In this document: positions 16,248 to 25,786 of the stretch, piece by piece
Layout of the letters: each line of letters opens with the position of its first letter
Numbering within the stretch: position 1 is the first letter of the stretch
Assembly: GCA_019747875.1 (NCBI GenBank)
Contig: JAIEQI010000205.1
Location: 1 to 38,985 of the forward strand
Origin: Candidatus Obscuribacterales bacterium
Lineage (GTDB): Bacteria > Cyanobacteriota > Vampirovibrionia > Obscuribacterales > Obscuribacteraceae
DNA length: 38,985 bases
Reading direction: 5' to 3'
The notes under the pieces: generated by a model
Databases searched by the model: none
What the model was told of the DNA's origin: nothing
The model's input: the letters and a program-made list of their open reading frames with translations, nothing else
Position numbers and translations under genes: made by a program

Positions 16248-17729
16248 ATGTCGGGTCTAAAAGTATTCAACACGCTCACAAGCAAGAAAGAAGATTTTGT
16301 GCCGCTCAAGGCCGGCAAGGTAAATCTCTATTCTTGCGGTCCCACGGTCTACGATTTGAGCCACCTCGGGCACGCTCGTAAAGAAATCAATTTTGATGTA
16401 ATTCAGAGGTATCTTCGTTTTTCAGGTTACGATTTGACTTACGTGCGCAACATCACGGACATTGATGACAAAATCATCAACCGTGCGCGCGAAATTGATG
16501 AAAGAACAGAGAAGCTGGCACGTCGCTTTACCTTCACCTTCTGGAAGGATATGGACGCGCTGAATGTTGCGCCGCCTGACATGGAACCGCGCGCTACCGA
16601 GTACATCAAACCAATGATGACATTCGTCGAGGAGCTTATCAAAAAAGGACACGCTTACGTTTCTGAAGGCGATGTCTATTTTGATGTGCTTTCATTCAAG
16701 AGCTACGGCAAACTGAGAAAGCAAAGTATTGAAGACCTTCTGCACGGGGCTCGCGATCAGGTTCGCAGTCAATCCGAATTGAAGGAAATCAAAAAGAACC
16801 CCGTCGATTTCGCATTATGGAAGTCTGCACCACAATCCGAGATGGGCTGGGAAAGCCCCTGGGGTTGGGGACGACCAGGCTGGCATCTTGAGTGCTCCAC
16901 GATGATCAAGCACGCACTTGGCGTAACCATCGATATTCACGGAGGCGGCGAAGACCTCATCTTCCCGCACCATGAAAACGAAATCGCTCAATCTGAAGCA
17001 TTGCATGACGGGGAGTCGTTAGCCAAATATTGGCTGCACAATTCATTCGTGCAAGTCGATGCCGAGAAGATGTCTAAATCGCTGGGTAATTTCCAGACGA
17101 TTCAGTCAGTTCTGGCCAATTATTCACCTGATACGGTGCGCCTCTTCGTATTGCAAACACACTATCGTAGTCCAATTGAGTTCAGCGCAGATAGCGTTGA
17201 GGCCGCAAAGGCGGGAACAGCTCGCTTGCTACGAGCAGCGCGATTTGCTAAAGACGACGATGCGCATAGTTCAGTGCGGAATAATGGCAAGGCGCATAAG
17301 TATCTAACGAGCAATCATCCGTGCCTCCAAAGCCTTCGTGACGATGGAGAAGCCGGTGATGTGATTCGGAAGTTACACGCTGACTTTGTCGAGTCGATGG
17401 ACAATGACTTCAACACGCCGCAAGCGATATCAGCACTGTTTGCAGTGGCAGATTTGATATTCTCCAGCAAAGACGAGAACCTGGCAGCAAAATATGCAGC
17501 CGGACTTAAAGCCTATGCTGGCGTGCTCGGACTGACACTGACTGACACGGGAAAGATGATTGACAGCGATACTGGTGCACAGCTAGTAGAGCGATTGCTC
17601 GATCTCAGAGATGCGGCGCGCGCAAATAAGGACTACAAACAATCTGATCAAATCCGCGACACACTTCAGGCTTTGGGCATCAAGGTCATGGATGTGAAAG
17701 GCGGGCGCGCTCAGTGGGAGAAAGAGTAA
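16248..17729 (+). CDS. cysS: Cysteinyl-tRNA synthetase
   Basis: Class I synthetase that charges tRNA-Cys. Zinc-site Cys30 in SCGPTVYD, HIGH-like HLGH at 39-42, zinc-site Cys216 in WHLECSTM and His241 in HHENE, and KMSKS at 274-278 are all present, so the enzyme should be active. Length (493) is normal and the C-terminal anticodon-binding region is complete. The residues after HLGHAR (KEINFDVI) differ from the common SYVVFDVI. A GGAGATAG ribosome site precedes the ATG. It is probably cotranscribed with gltX upstream and with the racemase homologue that starts 12 bp downstream. Confidence 0.97.
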   Translation: MSGLKVFNTLTSKKEDFVPLKAGKVNLYSCGPTVYDLSHLGHARKEINFDVIQRYLRFSGYDLTYVRNITDIDDKIINRAREIDERTEKLARRFTFTFWKDMDALNVAPPDMEPRATEYIKPMMTFVEELIKKGHAYVSEGDVYFDVLSFKSYGKLRKQSIEDLLHGARDQVRSQSELKEIKKNPVDFALWKSAPQSEMGWESPWGWGRPGWHLECSTMIKHALGVTIDIHGGGEDLIFPHHENEIAQSEALHDGESLAKYWLHNSFVQVDAEKMSKSLGNFQTIQSVLANYSPDTVRLFVLQTHYRSPIEFSADSVEAAKAGTARLLRAARFAKDDDAHSSVRNNGKAHKYLTSNHPCLQSLRDDGEAGDVIRKLHADFVESMDNDFNTPQAISALFAVADLIFSSKDENLAAKYAAGLKAYAGVLGLTLTDTGKMIDSDTGAQLVERLLDLRDAARANKDYKQSDQIRDTLQALGIKVMDVKGGRAQWEKE

Positions 17730-17741
17730 GCGGGATCTGGT

Positions 17742-18437
17742 ATGACCAAACACATTGGAGTTGTAGCCTGTAGTTCAGAAGGAGCTGCCTTGTGTTACAG
17801 AACCATTTGCTTAGAAGGTCCACAGGTCCTCGGCATATTCAACCACCCAGAGTTGAGCATGCATACATTTTCATTAGGGCTGTTCATGCAAGCCCTTGAA
17901 GATGATGATTGGGCGGGCGTGGCAGAATTAATGCTGCGCTCGGCCAATAAATTGAAACAAGCCGGTGCAGATTTTTTGATCTGTCCAGACAATACAATTC
18001 ACCAGGCACTACCACTGGTGATTCCTAAGTCGCCGCTGCCCTGGCTCCACATTGCTGAGGCAGTGGCAATCGAGGCTAGCAAGCAACATCTCAAAAAACT
18101 GCTAATTCTAGGCACTACATTCTTGATGGACGGTCCAGTTTACTCACGAGAACTGGATAAGGTAGGAATCGGGCACATGACACCGGACGAAAAAAGAAAA
18201 AAGAAGGTGTCTAATATCATCTTTCAAGAACTGGTGCTTGGCGAATTTTCCGACAGCTCGCGACGCTTTTATTCAGAAACTATCGATGAGTATCGAAAGC
18301 AAGGTTGCGACGGCGTTGTTCTAGGATGCACGGAGATTCCTTTACTTGTACGACAAGAACATTCTTCATTGCCGATTTTGGATTCTACAAGGATACTTGC
18401 GCGCGCCGCTCTGGCAGAGGCAATCAAGGACGAGTAA
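17742..18437 (+). CDS. Aspartate/glutamate racemase family protein
   Basis: A cofactor-independent racemase-type protein of 231 residues. The two catalytic-type cysteines of the family are present: Cys81 in ICPDNTIHQ and Cys196 in LGCTEIPLL. The first motif reads CPDNT rather than the simpler CNT of glutamate racemase MurI, which fits aspartate racemase-like members better. The reaction would be interconversion of L- and D-Asp (or Glu), possibly feeding the cell wall, but substrate cannot be assigned from sequence. It begins 12 bp after cysS and is probably in the same operon. No terminator was seen after it. Confidence 0.85.
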   Translation: MTKHIGVVACSSEGAALCYRTICLEGPQVLGIFNHPELSMHTFSLGLFMQALEDDDWAGVAELMLRSANKLKQAGADFLICPDNTIHQALPLVIPKSPLPWLHIAEAVAIEASKQHLKKLLILGTTFLMDGPVYSRELDKVGIGHMTPDEKRKKKVSNIIFQELVLGEFSDSSRRFYSETIDEYRKQGCDGVVLGCTEIPLLVRQEHSSLPILDSTRILARAALAEAIKDE

Positions 18438-18639
18438 TCGCTCGAGTTAAGCGAATACTTCCTAGTTTCAAGAAATCGATTTTGGATGAATGCAAATCAG
18501 AATAAGCCCAATCCGCACTGAAAATGGAATGCGAATACCAGCATCTCAGCTACACACTGGACAATGCGTTTGACGTTTACAGAACGAAAGAAGCGTCAAC
18601 ACCAATATTCGTTGTTGACAATCTCCTCTCTCGAAAGCT

Positions 18640-18723
18640 CGGAGAGGGTGGGATTCGAACCCACGTGGCTTGCGCCCATCCGCTTTCGAGGCGGCGCCGT
18701 TATGACCGCTTCGGTACCTCTCC
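18640..18723 (-). tRNA. tRNA-Ser (anticodon CGA)
   Basis: On the minus strand the 5' acceptor arm GGAGAGG (18723-18717) pairs with CCTCTCC (18647-18641), with G at 18640 as discriminator. The anticodon loop CTCGAAA places CGA at 18688-18686, reading the serine codon UCG. A long variable arm and the T-loop sequence GGGTTCGAATCCC mark a class II serine tRNA. CCA is not encoded, so it must be added enzymatically. A TAAAAT -10-like element lies at 18741-18736. The flanking gaps (18438-18639 and 18724-18908) hold nothing else convincing. Confidence 0.97.
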
Positions 18724-18908
18724 TCAATAGTGGTCATTTTAGCAAATTCGAAGGGGCGAATATTTGACCCAAAGGCAATTAGTAACAGTGACGAATTTTA
18801 GAATGCCGAGTAGAATTATTCGCTCAAAATAACGATGGCAGGCTGTACTCAGGTCTCTTTTATTCTGCAATCGATTGGCGCCCCAGATTGGTAGAGCTTA
18901 ATAAAAAT

Positions 18909-20048
18909 ATGATGTCGACAAAACTACTTTCGTGTTGCTTAATGCTACTTGCAACAGCAAACATGGGCATTTCAAACGCCCATGCTCAAAATGCCGCATT
19001 TAGAGTTGGACAAAAGGTGAGCTTCGACGACAGAGTCGGAAGATACGGTGGTGGCAGAATCAGCGCAACGGTTACCAAGGATAGAGGTCCGTCTTGGGAG
19101 TATGCGGGAAGATATGAGGTTCTCATCGATGGAGCCGGATCAAAAAACCAAACAGAATTTTTAGGTGCATCTGACCTTCAAGCTCAAGAACAAAATCCCG
19201 GTCATCCTGCAGCACAAGGTGAAGCGGCCGCGGCGGGCGTGAACCATCCGAATGCTGCTTTCAAAATTGGCGAAAAGGTAAATTTTGATGATCGCGTGAT
19301 GCGTTTCGGCGGTGGTCGCGTAACAGCAACCGTAATTAAGGACAAAGGTCCGAGTTGGGAGTTTGCAGGCCGCTACCAAGTTAGAGTCGACGGAGCACCA
19401 GCTGGTCAAGAAATTCAGGATTTCAATGCTTCGGACCTACAAAAAGGAGCGGCAGGAGCGGCTCCGGCTCCAGTAGCTCAGGCTCCGGCAGCACCACAAC
19501 TGCCACAACAACCAGCACATCTACCTGCAGCAAATGTACCAGCAATACCAGCACACAATATGCCAGCCCATCCGGCACCAGGAGCGGTGCACGCGGCAGG
19601 AGATTGGGGACAGCCGCCACCACGAGGAAGTTTCAAATACTCGATGATAGACTTAAAAGCACCTATGCTTGGCAATAACGCCATCACACCGCCGGGACTA
19701 AAGCCATATTTCGTTGGCTCAAAGCCCGGAGATGAGTCTCCTGTTGGACGTTGGTACACTCGCACCGGAGGTGTCTTCACCAAGGAAGGTAACCCAGATC
19801 GCGACGGTAATCAAACCTATAGATGGGGCAATCCGGAAGTAGCAGAATTGATAAACGTTCTACCCGATGGAACATGGCAGATGAACGATCACGGCAAAGT
19901 AACGAGCGGCCGGTGGTACGACATCGGACAAAATGTGATTCGACTGGTCAACATGGACGATGACTGTGACTGGACGGCTTCGGTGCATAACCATATGATC
20001 ACTTTCCAAGGCTATAACGGCATAACTAAAGAAGGTAACCGATACTAA
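18909..20048 (+). CDS. Exported protein with duplicated N-terminal domain, unknown function
   Basis: A 379-residue protein with a signal peptide (probable cut after NAHA near residue 26). Two copies of a domain of about 60 residues follow, each with VGQKVSFDDRV or IGEKVNFDDRV, a GGGR turn and GPSWEYAGRY or GPSWEFAGRY, probably a small beta barrel. Next comes a linker of about 70 residues rich in Pro, Ala and His, then a C-terminal domain with two GRWY motifs and a DGTWQMNDHGK segment. No family was recognised. Start taken as ATG 18909 (ATG 18912 is adjacent); the TTG at 18888 is less likely. The stop overlaps the next gene's ATG by one base, so the two are coupled and probably act together outside the cytoplasm. 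Confidence 0.8.
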   Translation: MMSTKLLSCCLMLLATANMGISNAHAQNAAFRVGQKVSFDDRVGRYGGGRISATVTKDRGPSWEYAGRYEVLIDGAGSKNQTEFLGASDLQAQEQNPGHPAAQGEAAAAGVNHPNAAFKIGEKVNFDDRVMRFGGGRVTATVIKDKGPSWEFAGRYQVRVDGAPAGQEIQDFNASDLQKGAAGAAPAPVAQAPAAPQLPQQPAHLPAANVPAIPAHNMPAHPAPGAVHAAGDWGQPPPRGSFKYSMIDLKAPMLGNNAITPPGLKPYFVGSKPGDESPVGRWYTRTGGVFTKEGNPDRDGNQTYRWGNPEVAELINVLPDGTWQMNDHGKVTSGRWYDIGQNVIRLVNMDDDCDWTASVHNHMITFQGYNGITKEGNRY

Positions 20049-20773
20049 TGCTCACATTGTTATTGAAGCAAATACGAGCATTATTCGGCGAATTTCTCAA
20101 CAAGCCTTTTTTTGTTTCATTATCAGCATTTGCGCTCTGTGCAATATTTGGTGGCACTAGCTTTGCAGAACCACTCTTCCATGTCGGCGAAAACTACAAA
20201 ATGACGAGTGTATCTTCAACACCGGCGGCCGAACTTAGATTAAACGACATTGTTGAAAACGTTTTAGTGACTGGCAAGAAGAGGAGAGGAACAGTTATCG
20301 AACCTGGCAGTAAATTTGTCAAAGTACACTTTGACGAACCTGAGAGCTCTGACGTGGTTTACGATCTTTATAAGGATAAGCTCTATCTTGTCACAAGCAC
20401 TGAAGTCCAAATTACCGAGCCAACCCTCGACCAGATCAACGACTTAGTCAGGAAGAAAGCACAAAGAGGAGACCCTGGCAAACTGGAGATTGTTCAGCCC
20501 TCTCAGCAATATATGCTTGTGTCCGGAGGAGATTTTGGAAAGTCCTACCAGGTTGAAGGGTGGTTAGTAAAAGCTGCTTCAGGCGAATCATTCGTCGTAT
20601 TTAGAAACGATCAAGCACGCTGGGATGTGGAATCGCCACCGCCACCTGATGATGGCGTGATCTTCCACGCCCGTTCTTTAATGATGCATCGCAGACTGGA
20701 GCCCTTTCACGACTTCGGCAAATCTAGCGAACCCCTCATCAAGAAGACGACTCCAAGCAAAAAAGTGCCGTGA
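20048..20773 (+). CDS. Exported protein, coupled to the preceding gene, unknown function
   Basis: A 241-residue protein with a long N-terminal signal segment (hydrophobic about 20-39, probable cut after SFA near 40). A beta-rich region follows (LRLNDIVENVLVTGKKRRGTV to KLYLVTS) that resembles a small SH3-like barrel and is loosely like the repeated domain of the upstream protein. The C terminus is basic. The ATG shares one base with the upstream stop (TAATG), so translation is coupled. It converges with the START-like gene on the other strand, 38 bp away. No catalytic motif or named family was recognised. Confidence 0.75.
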   Translation: MLTLLLKQIRALFGEFLNKPFFVSLSAFALCAIFGGTSFAEPLFHVGENYKMTSVSSTPAAELRLNDIVENVLVTGKKRRGTVIEPGSKFVKVHFDEPESSDVVYDLYKDKLYLVTSTEVQITEPTLDQINDLVRKKAQRGDPGKLEIVQPSQQYMLVSGGDFGKSYQVEGWLVKAASGESFVVFRNDQARWDVESPPPPDDGVIFHARSLMMHRRLEPFHDFGKSSEPLIKKTTPSKKVP

Positions 20774-20811
20774 TCGAATTTTAGGTTCGACAGATACGGT
20801 CGTTCAATCCG

Positions 20812-21471
20812 CTAATTCTTTGAACTCTTGTGGTCCGCATTCGCATTGGCAAGATGTTGATGAGAAGTCTCAGCATGCGTCTTTAAAGCCGCCATGACTG
20901 CAGGCACATCCATGCGAGTCTGGCGTTTAATCAACGCTTGCGGCATGAAAAATCCACCATTCACGTAACTTGCATAAGTAACATGTGTGGAGTTACCATC
21001 CTCGCTCGGCTCTAAGCGCCAGAATCCATCAACTTCATGGAAATCACCACTGATTCGACGCCACTCTTGCAAACGATTAGGCGTTTCTTTTATCTCAAGA
21101 ACGTAAGTAAAACTGCCGGGAAATCCGGACGGCTTGATCGAGTGCTCAACAATTTTGTGAGTGCCCTTATCCTTAACTAATTTGCATTTTTTGACGCACG
21201 GGAAAACGGAATGGGCGTTGTCGTAATCCGTCAACAGGCGCCAAACGTTCTCCGGCTTACTGTGCACGGTCACTTTGCTGGTCTGATAAACGCGGTTTCC
21301 GATTTTCTCTTCAGTTACCTCTGCATTGTGTGAAGGATGCAGTTGATGACTTTGCGAATGCTGAACATGTGCGACATGCTCACCGGCATTGGCTGGAGCG
21401 ATATATCCCCATACCGAAAGATTCAATATCGCAAGAATAGAAAGTGATGGTACTAACTTCGTGATAGCCAC
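20812..21471 (-). CDS. Exported START/SRPBCC-like protein
   Basis: A signal peptide (cut near PANA) is followed by a His-rich stretch and a domain of about 150 residues with the helix-grip pattern of polyketide cyclase/START-like proteins: KVTVHSKPENVWRLLTDYDN, GSFTYVLEIKE, RRISGDFHEVDGFWRLEP, THVTYASYVNGGFF. Such folds bind lipids or other hydrophobic ligands in a central cavity. The frame is open to TTG 21501, but GTG 21471 has AGGGCAGG just upstream and gives a more normal signal peptide, so 219 residues are reported. It is convergent with the preceding pair. Ligand and role are unknown; export of a START-like domain suggests envelope lipid binding. Confidence 0.8.
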   Translation of the reverse strand: MAITKLVPSLSILAILNLSVWGYIAPANAGEHVAHVQHSQSHQLHPSHNAEVTEEKIGNRVYQTSKVTVHSKPENVWRLLTDYDNAHSVFPCVKKCKLVKDKGTHKIVEHSIKPSGFPGSFTYVLEIKETPNRLQEWRRISGDFHEVDGFWRLEPSEDGNSTHVTYASYVNGGFFMPQALIKRQTRMDVPAVMAALKTHAETSHQHLANANADHKSSKN

Positions 21472-21687
21472 AAATGCCTGCCCTTCAGATAATTCGTTCA
21501 ACTCTTTGCCCGCAGTGCCATCACATACAATACTAAATTAGACTTATGTGTCAACACAGTTTTCAAGCGGCTGATTATTTTACTGTAAGCTGCCATCATC
21601 ACAATGGTTCCGAAAACATGGATTCTACCTCTTTTCATGCCTGAATCTCAAGGAACTTGTTTTCACTTGAAATCATTTTTTGCTTAA

Positions 21688-22608
21688 ATGCCCAAAGAAA
21701 AGAAATTCCCGAATAGCGTCTTGATATACAACCCGAAGTCGGGGTCGGCATTCGATCGCGACCTATGGCTCGGCACTATCATCGACAAAATCTGCACTCA
21801 CTTGAAGTATTCAGTTGCGGTACATGCCACTACTGCCGATATCACTCCTGCAGAATTGCTGGAAGATTGTCTAGCTTCTGAGCCCGAATTAGTAATCGCA
21901 GCCGGCGGTGACGGCACGATACGCCACGTGCTTGGGTCGTTATCTGAAACTGACGTCGCTATTCCGGTGGGAATTGTTCCCTTCGGGACTGGCAATCAGC
22001 TCGCTCGAAACTTAAAGATTTATCAGGACGCCCTTTTTGTGGATCCCCTGCAACGAGCAGTAGACATCATCGCGGCTGGGCGAACCAGATCCATTGACCT
22101 GGGAAAAATGAACGGAAATTATTTTTGCGTAGCTGCCGGGGCAGGCCCCTTATCAGACGCGATTCTAGCTCCCACCCGCGAAGAAAAAGAAAATTGGGGA
22201 ATGCTCGCTTACGTCGGGTCTATGCTTCAGACAGTTGCCTCGCAGCCGATCAATTTCAAGATTACCGCCGACGGAGACGTCTTTCAGGTGAAAGCGCTCG
22301 GGGTTATCGTCACAAATGTTGGCGATATGGGCTTCGCCACTATGTCCGAGCGCGCCAGGGTAGACGATGGAAAACTGGACCTCTGTATCGTTACTCTGGC
22401 AGAATTCACGGACTACGTGATGCTCGGATTTCAGGTCGCAAGCGCCGTGCTAGCCACCAGCGCGCCTTTTTATATGAGAAAGGTGCGTTCAGTCAAAATT
22501 GAAAGTATGAATGGTCCCGTGACCGCAAATGTCGATGGGGACGCCTGTGGAACAACGCCGATGCAAATTGAAGTTATTCAAAAAGCAGTAAGAGTCATTT
22601 GTCCATAG
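21688..22608 (+). CDS. YegS/diacylglycerol kinase-family lipid kinase
   Basis: A 306-residue member of the diacylglycerol/sphingosine kinase catalytic superfamily. The nucleotide-binding signature GGDGT (73-77) and PFGTGNQLARN (98-108) are present, and the opening IYNPKSGS matches the family phosphate-contact segment. The C-terminal beta-sandwich domain includes VDDGKLDLCIV and VDGDACG. It should phosphorylate a lipid hydroxyl at the membrane; diacylglycerol is the usual candidate, but the substrate is not determined by the motifs. It is not the small integral membrane DgkA. The ATG at 21688 has no strong ribosome site. It probably stands alone as a transcription unit. Confidence 0.93.
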   Translation: MPKEKKFPNSVLIYNPKSGSAFDRDLWLGTIIDKICTHLKYSVAVHATTADITPAELLEDCLASEPELVIAAGGDGTIRHVLGSLSETDVAIPVGIVPFGTGNQLARNLKIYQDALFVDPLQRAVDIIAAGRTRSIDLGKMNGNYFCVAAGAGPLSDAILAPTREEKENWGMLAYVGSMLQTVASQPINFKITADGDVFQVKALGVIVTNVGDMGFATMSERARVDDGKLDLCIVTLAEFTDYVMLGFQVASAVLATSAPFYMRKVRSVKIESMNGPVTANVDGDACGTTPMQIEVIQKAVRVICP

Positions 22609-22673
22609 CGACAAAAATAATCAGCCTGAGGAGCCTAACCCACGCTCATCCGCTAAGATTCGGATGCTTCTAT

Positions 22674-22841
22674 TTAGCGGCGCATTTCGTCGCGGAAGTG
22701 ACGAAGCTCTTTTGTCATTGGATCGGAGTGCACAACATCGGTCAGGTCGAAGACAAAATCGCGGATCTCATCTCCGAGGGTTCCGATTATGAGGGCGACA
22801 AACAAGCCAACAAGGACGCTGAAGAAAATGAAGGTGATCAT
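22674..22841 (-). CDS. Candidate small membrane protein (55 aa)
   Basis: A minus-strand ORF with an N-terminal membrane span (residues 2-20, FIFFSVLVGLFVALIIG) followed by a charged helical tail containing DEIRDFVFDLTD and ending EMRR. The third codon positions are rich in C and G, as in real genes nearby. No Shine-Dalgarno sequence is present before the ATG, which is the main reason for doubt. An overlapping plus-strand frame (22599-22871) is less protein-like. The gene would be convergent with the lipid kinase. A possible stem (CATCCG/CGGATG, 22647-22666) lies between them. Confidence 0.45.
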   Translation of the reverse strand: MITFIFFSVLVGLFVALIIGTLGDEIRDFVFDLTDVVHSDPMTKELRHFRDEMRR

Positions 22842-22860
22842 AAGACGCGCTTAACGCAAA

Positions 22861-22928
22861 TGGGGAGGTGAACAATTGACAACAGTTTCAACTTTAACGT
22901 TTAAGGCTCGGTTAAAACAGCCTCCCCA
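22861..22928. promoter_or_regulatory. Inverted repeat flanking a TTGACA
   Basis: TGGGGAGG (22861-22868) and CCTCCCCA (22921-22928) form an 8-bp inverted repeat separated by 52 bp of AT-rich sequence. A perfect -35 hexamer TTGACA (22876-22881) lies inside on the plus strand, but no convincing -10 or downstream plus-strand gene was found. The rest of 22842-23099 holds nothing I can name. Confidence 0.3.
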
Positions 22929-23099
22929 CAGGATACTTTGCAACCTTTCGAAACATCTCTCGGAAACTCGCGCAAATGCTTTAATTGGGGCACCCTAAGC
23001 TAAACAAAACTGAGGATTACGAACTCCTTTTCATCTTCACAACTTGTTTACTTGCCCTCATTGGCTGCTTCTCAGCTTCGAGCAAGCACAAAGCTCAAT

Positions 23100-25748
23100 T
23101 TACTGGGGCATCATGCGATCTGAAAAGTTGTCGATTACGAAACCTCGCTCCTCTTCTGGTGTTCTTAACTCGCCATCCAATTTTGCGTCACGCAACTTGG
23201 AGAGAATTTCGCCGATAGACGGGCCCTGACGTATGCCTAGAGCCAGAAGGTCGTGTCCGGAGATTTCTGTCTTAAGTTCTCTCAGTTCTTCAAAATATAT
23301 TTTGATCCATCGACGCAAGTTAGACCCAGCAGCTGCTACACAAGCCGCAATCGCAAGCGCCTGATCAGCGTGTCCATGCAAAACTCGATATACTTGCGAA
23401 CGCTTTGCGGCATGTTCAAGTTCATTCAGTCCGCGCACAATCTTTGCCCCATCCAAGACCCAAGAGCGTTCATCCTCGGCCAAATGCAAACGACTCAGCG
23501 CCGCAGCTATACGCTCTTCAGGCAAAGACAAAAGCAAAACGCCCAAATACACAATCCAGTGACGAGGAACGTCATAGCGCGCCAACAATTTTTCTGCCCT
23601 GCGGATCTGCAAGCGCACATTGCGCCGATAGATGATCGCGGAATCTAAAAAGCGTAATCCACCACCGAGATCATCAAGGATCTCTAAGGCAGACAAGCGC
23701 TGCGGAGATTCCAGAATATATCTCAACTCTTCCTTCAAGCGAACGCCACCAAGGTTATCGAAAATTCCAAACTGGATTGCGCGCTCAGCCTGCAGCTTTG
23801 TGCGAGCTTCCAACTTAAAATTGAATCGAGATGCAAATCGCGCAGCACGAATGATTCGTGTGGGATCCTCGATGAAACTAAATGGGTGAAGTACACGAAT
23901 CAGACCACCTTGCAGATCTGTCAAACCGCCAAAGTAGTCGACGATCTTTCCGAATCGCTCCGGATGGAGACACATTGCAAGAGCATTAATTGTAAAGTCA
24001 CGTCTGAAGAGGTCCTGTTCCAACGAAGACGGTTCAACCGTTGGCAATGCGGCAGGATACTCGTAATATTCAACGCGAGCTGTCGCGATATCGATTTCCC
24101 GCTTCCGACTCAGCGCAACATTCATTGCGCCAGTATTGAATCTTTCATGTTCAACCAGTAATTCATACTTGTCTGGGAAGCGCTTTGCCAGCTCATGCAC
24201 AAGATCAATGGCAGATCCTTCAACAACAAAATCCAGGTCAAAATTGTCGCGCTGCAAGACCAGGTCGCGAACACATCCCCCCACCAGATATGCCACCATC
24301 TTTAGATCGGCTGCAACCGAGCCAATCTCCTTGTAGAGAGAGAGGAGTTCCGGTTCAATTCGCTTCAATAGTTCAGGCTTGTCGGCAACCCGTTTCATCG
24401 GTTGCACCATCCCAGGCTCTAGCTGCCGTGGTTCGTCATCTCCATAGAGGGCGCGCAAAAGTTCATGCCGCCCAATAATTCCAAGCAATTCATCAGTCTT
24501 TTCGTCTAGGACCGGAACGCGTCCGATGCCATGTTCAATCATCGTCGATTGAATTTTGCTCAGAGGAGTATCGGGAGCAACCGTTATTACAGGATGACTC
24601 ATGAATCCGCGCACTGGAGCATGATCCAACTTGTGGTGCCTGGCTTTATCAACGTCTCTATTGGACACAATTCCAGTAACTTTTCCATCATCCATAACAA
24701 CCAATCCGTCAGCAGAATAGCGAAGCATTATTCGTCCGGCTTCATCGATGCTGGTATCGGATTTGATTGTCCTGACAGGAGTAGCCATTATTTCTCTTGC
24801 ACACAACTCGCTGGATTGCTCTGTTGAGAGTTCGTGCCAAACTTGCTCTTTGAGCGTGGAAAGATCCTGTCCTTTTACCACGGCTGAAGCCGCTCCGGGA
24901 TGTCCACCTCCACCGAATTTGCGTACAAGATTTCTAAGATCGAATAACGAAGTTTGACTGCGCGATACCAGGTGTATGCGATCCTTCATATTGACCAAAG
25001 ACACGAGCACATCTGAGGAAATATTCTCGAGCAAACGAGATGTGATTTCTGCAAGTCCGTCGATGTACTCCTCCGTCGAGTCACTGCATATGGTGACTTG
25101 TGCATTACCCAATTGGCGCGTTTCCACCGAGGCAAGCAGCCTCTCAAAAAGAGTTGCTTGTGCCTGATCAAACTTCGGCCGAATGATTTCGTTGACCCTT
25201 TCAAGATCAGCACCGAAAGATAAACAATACGCCACAGCTAACGCGTCAGCCTCTGTCGTGCCTCGATGCGTCAGGCAACCAGTGTCTTCATAAATCCCGG
25301 CGGCGATGACGGTGGCCTCAAAGCTACTGAGACCTATTTCGCGTTCCTTCAAGATTTCAACAAGAACTGTAGCAGCGGAGCCCGCCTTCTTTACAATCGA
25401 ATCGGTTCGAGGTTGCTTGCCAATTGCGCCAGGTGATTCATTGTCATGATGGTCGAATACAGTGAAGCTCCCCTTTTCAATAAAATCCAGGAAGAAACGA
25501 CGAGCCCTATCGTCCAAGCGCTCCGGGTTTTGACAATCGACTATGAAAACGTGCTGAATAGTCGCCTTGTCGACATACTGCAAGTCGACAAGCGGCAACT
25601 GATCCCTATAGAGTGAGAGAAAGCTCTTAATGCGTGGGGAAAGGGGATGAGCCGGCACAATTCGGGCAGCGGGATAGAGCTTAGTTACAGCAAGCTGCGA
25701 AGCCAAGCAATCAAAGTCCATATTCCGATGTGCAAGTACTAGTTCCAC
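23100..25748 (-). CDS. tRNA nucleotidyltransferase (CCA- or A-adding) fused to DHH and CBS domains
   Basis: An 882-residue fusion. Order: DHH phosphoesterase-like domain (DHH at 99-101), DHHA1 domain with GGGGHPGAAS (279-288), two CBS domains (about 317-365 and 380-432), then a poly(A) polymerase-type class II nucleotidyltransferase with GGCVRD (490-494) and catalytic DLD (504-506), RRDFTINALA, DPTRIIRAARFASRF and a C-terminal RNA-binding helical region. The whole arrangement is a known one in cyanobacteria-like and thermophilic bacteria. It adds CCA or terminal A to tRNA 3' ends, needed here because tRNA-Ser lacks CCA. CCA versus A-only addition cannot be decided by eye. GTG at 25748 is the start; its ribosome site is weak. 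The upstream gene is divergent. Confidence 0.94.
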   Translation of the reverse strand: MELVLAHRNMDFDCLASQLAVTKLYPAARIVPAHPLSPRIKSFLSLYRDQLPLVDLQYVDKATIQHVFIVDCQNPERLDDRARRFFLDFIEKGSFTVFDHHDNESPGAIGKQPRTDSIVKKAGSAATVLVEILKEREIGLSSFEATVIAAGIYEDTGCLTHRGTTEADALAVAYCLSFGADLERVNEIIRPKFDQAQATLFERLLASVETRQLGNAQVTICSDSTEEYIDGLAEITSRLLENISSDVLVSLVNMKDRIHLVSRSQTSLFDLRNLVRKFGGGGHPGAASAVVKGQDLSTLKEQVWHELSTEQSSELCAREIMATPVRTIKSDTSIDEAGRIMLRYSADGLVVMDDGKVTGIVSNRDVDKARHHKLDHAPVRGFMSHPVITVAPDTPLSKIQSTMIEHGIGRVPVLDEKTDELLGIIGRHELLRALYGDDEPRQLEPGMVQPMKRVADKPELLKRIEPELLSLYKEIGSVAADLKMVAYLVGGCVRDLVLQRDNFDLDFVVEGSAIDLVHELAKRFPDKYELLVEHERFNTGAMNVALSRKREIDIATARVEYYEYPAALPTVEPSSLEQDLFRRDFTINALAMCLHPERFGKIVDYFGGLTDLQGGLIRVLHPFSFIEDPTRIIRAARFASRFNFKLEARTKLQAERAIQFGIFDNLGGVRLKEELRYILESPQRLSALEILDDLGGGLRFLDSAIIYRRNVRLQIRRAEKLLARYDVPRHWIVYLGVLLLSLPEERIAAALSRLHLAEDERSWVLDGAKIVRGLNELEHAAKRSQVYRVLHGHADQALAIAACVAAAGSNLRRWIKIYFEELRELKTEISGHDLLALGIRQGPSIGEILSKLRDAKLDGELRTPEEERGFVIDNFSDRMMPQ

Positions 25749-25786
25749 GGGTTCATACGGTAGCTCAACAGGGTTTATCTTATCCT

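Noticed and set aside
22599..22871. Plus-strand ORF of 90 codons after the lipid kinase
   Set aside because: Begins inside the kinase gene without a ribosome site and is less protein-like than the opposite-strand 55-residue frame.
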